From contig JAFTAC010000174.1 of NCBI GenBank assembly GCA_017458805.1, forward strand, positions 1 through 21,193: a stretch of 21,193 nucleotides of DNA, read 5' to 3'. Positions 21,028-21,193 of this stretch are shown here, piece after piece. The position numbers were made by a program, and so were the translations under genes. Positions within the stretch are counted from its first letter, which is position 1. Every line of letters starts with the position of its first letter. Below the pieces are notes generated by a model. It made no database searches. It saw only the letters and a list, made by a program, of their open reading frames with translations, and was not told the origin of the DNA. The stretch is from Victivallales bacterium. Its GTDB lineage: Bacteria > Verrucomicrobiota > Lentisphaeria > Oligosphaerales > Oligosphaeraceae.

Positions 21028-21193
21028 ATGCCCGCCCGCAAGGTCGTGCTGTGCGACAGGCAGAGTGTAACGACGGCCTTAGCGAAGTGTACCTCGCCGT
21101 CGGAAAACCATGCCCGCCCGCAAGGTCGTGCTGCGCGACAGGCAGGGTGTAACGACGACGTCCCGCCGTCGGAAAACCGTGCCCACCCGCAAG
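21028..21193. repeat. Intergenic repeats of 69-82 bp, right edge
   Basis: Two near-identical units (21028-21109 and 21110-21178) and the start of a third (21179 on) are placed head to tail. Each begins (A/G)TGCCC(G/A)CCCGCAAG, contains GGTCGTGCTG and GCGACAGGCAG, then AACGACG, and ends CCGTCGGAAAACC. Unit 1 has a 13-base insertion relative to unit 2. Inner pairs CGACGG/CCGTCG can fold. The array runs out of the window. No gene is seen between 20888 and the right end. Confidence 0.85.

Overview
The window joins two kinds of DNA. Positions 1 to about 10,613 are the right-hand part of an integrated mobile element (prophage or integrative element) whose left end lies outside the window. Positions 10,614 to 21,193 are GC-richer host chromosome. 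The junction is a tRNA-Ser(GCT) gene (10614..10705, minus) next to a tyrosine integrase (9151..10497, minus). The host is probably a PVC-superphylum bacterium of Lentisphaerota/Kiritimatiellota/Verrucomicrobiota type. This rests on the transmembrane Ser/Thr kinase with an FGE-like domain, the large glycoside-hydrolase-like proteins and the many intergenic repeats; it is an inference, not a taxonomic assignment.

Element, read from the tRNA leftwards. After the integrase and its terminator comes an 18% GC, repeat-bearing intergenic stretch. Then follow a large RecA/RepA-type helicase (probably with a decayed primase TOPRIM) and an excisionase-like HTH protein, both minus strand. Two plus-strand genes converge on them: a YagK/YfjJ (inovirus Gp2-like) protein behind a 288-nt leader almost without G, and a helical, probably DNA-binding protein. 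A divergent minus-strand run holds a small zinc-ribbon protein, a DnaN-like sliding clamp with a long C-terminal tail, a DpnD/PcfM-like protein, a Gln/Pro-rich hypothetical protein and a Cas4/AddB-like PD-(D/E)XK Fe-S nuclease. It reads as a replication and recombination module. No structural, conjugation or cargo genes are visible here. Most element genes have strong AAAGGAG-type ribosome binding sites. The clamp gene has an extra one inside it, which suggests that its tail is also made as a free 90-residue protein.

Chromosomal side, all genes minus strand: an AAA ATPase of the DUF234 type with its own palindromic operator region; a two-gene signalling operon (HTH plus FHA-like protein, then a membrane Ser/Thr kinase with an FGE/sulfatase-modifying-factor-like outer domain); a 1033-residue glycoside-hydrolase-like protein; and a GH2 family glycosidase. 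Nearly every gap between these genes holds a different repeat family: 8-bp x 18, 9-bp x 4 in inverted orientation, 21-bp x 8, REP-like palindromes, and a 69-82 bp palindromic repeat at the right edge.

The strongest candidates for something undescribed are the element-borne clamp with its nested tail gene, the G-depleted leader, the iteron-like AT-rich region before the helicase, and the pairing of tandem arrays with inverted copies of their own units.
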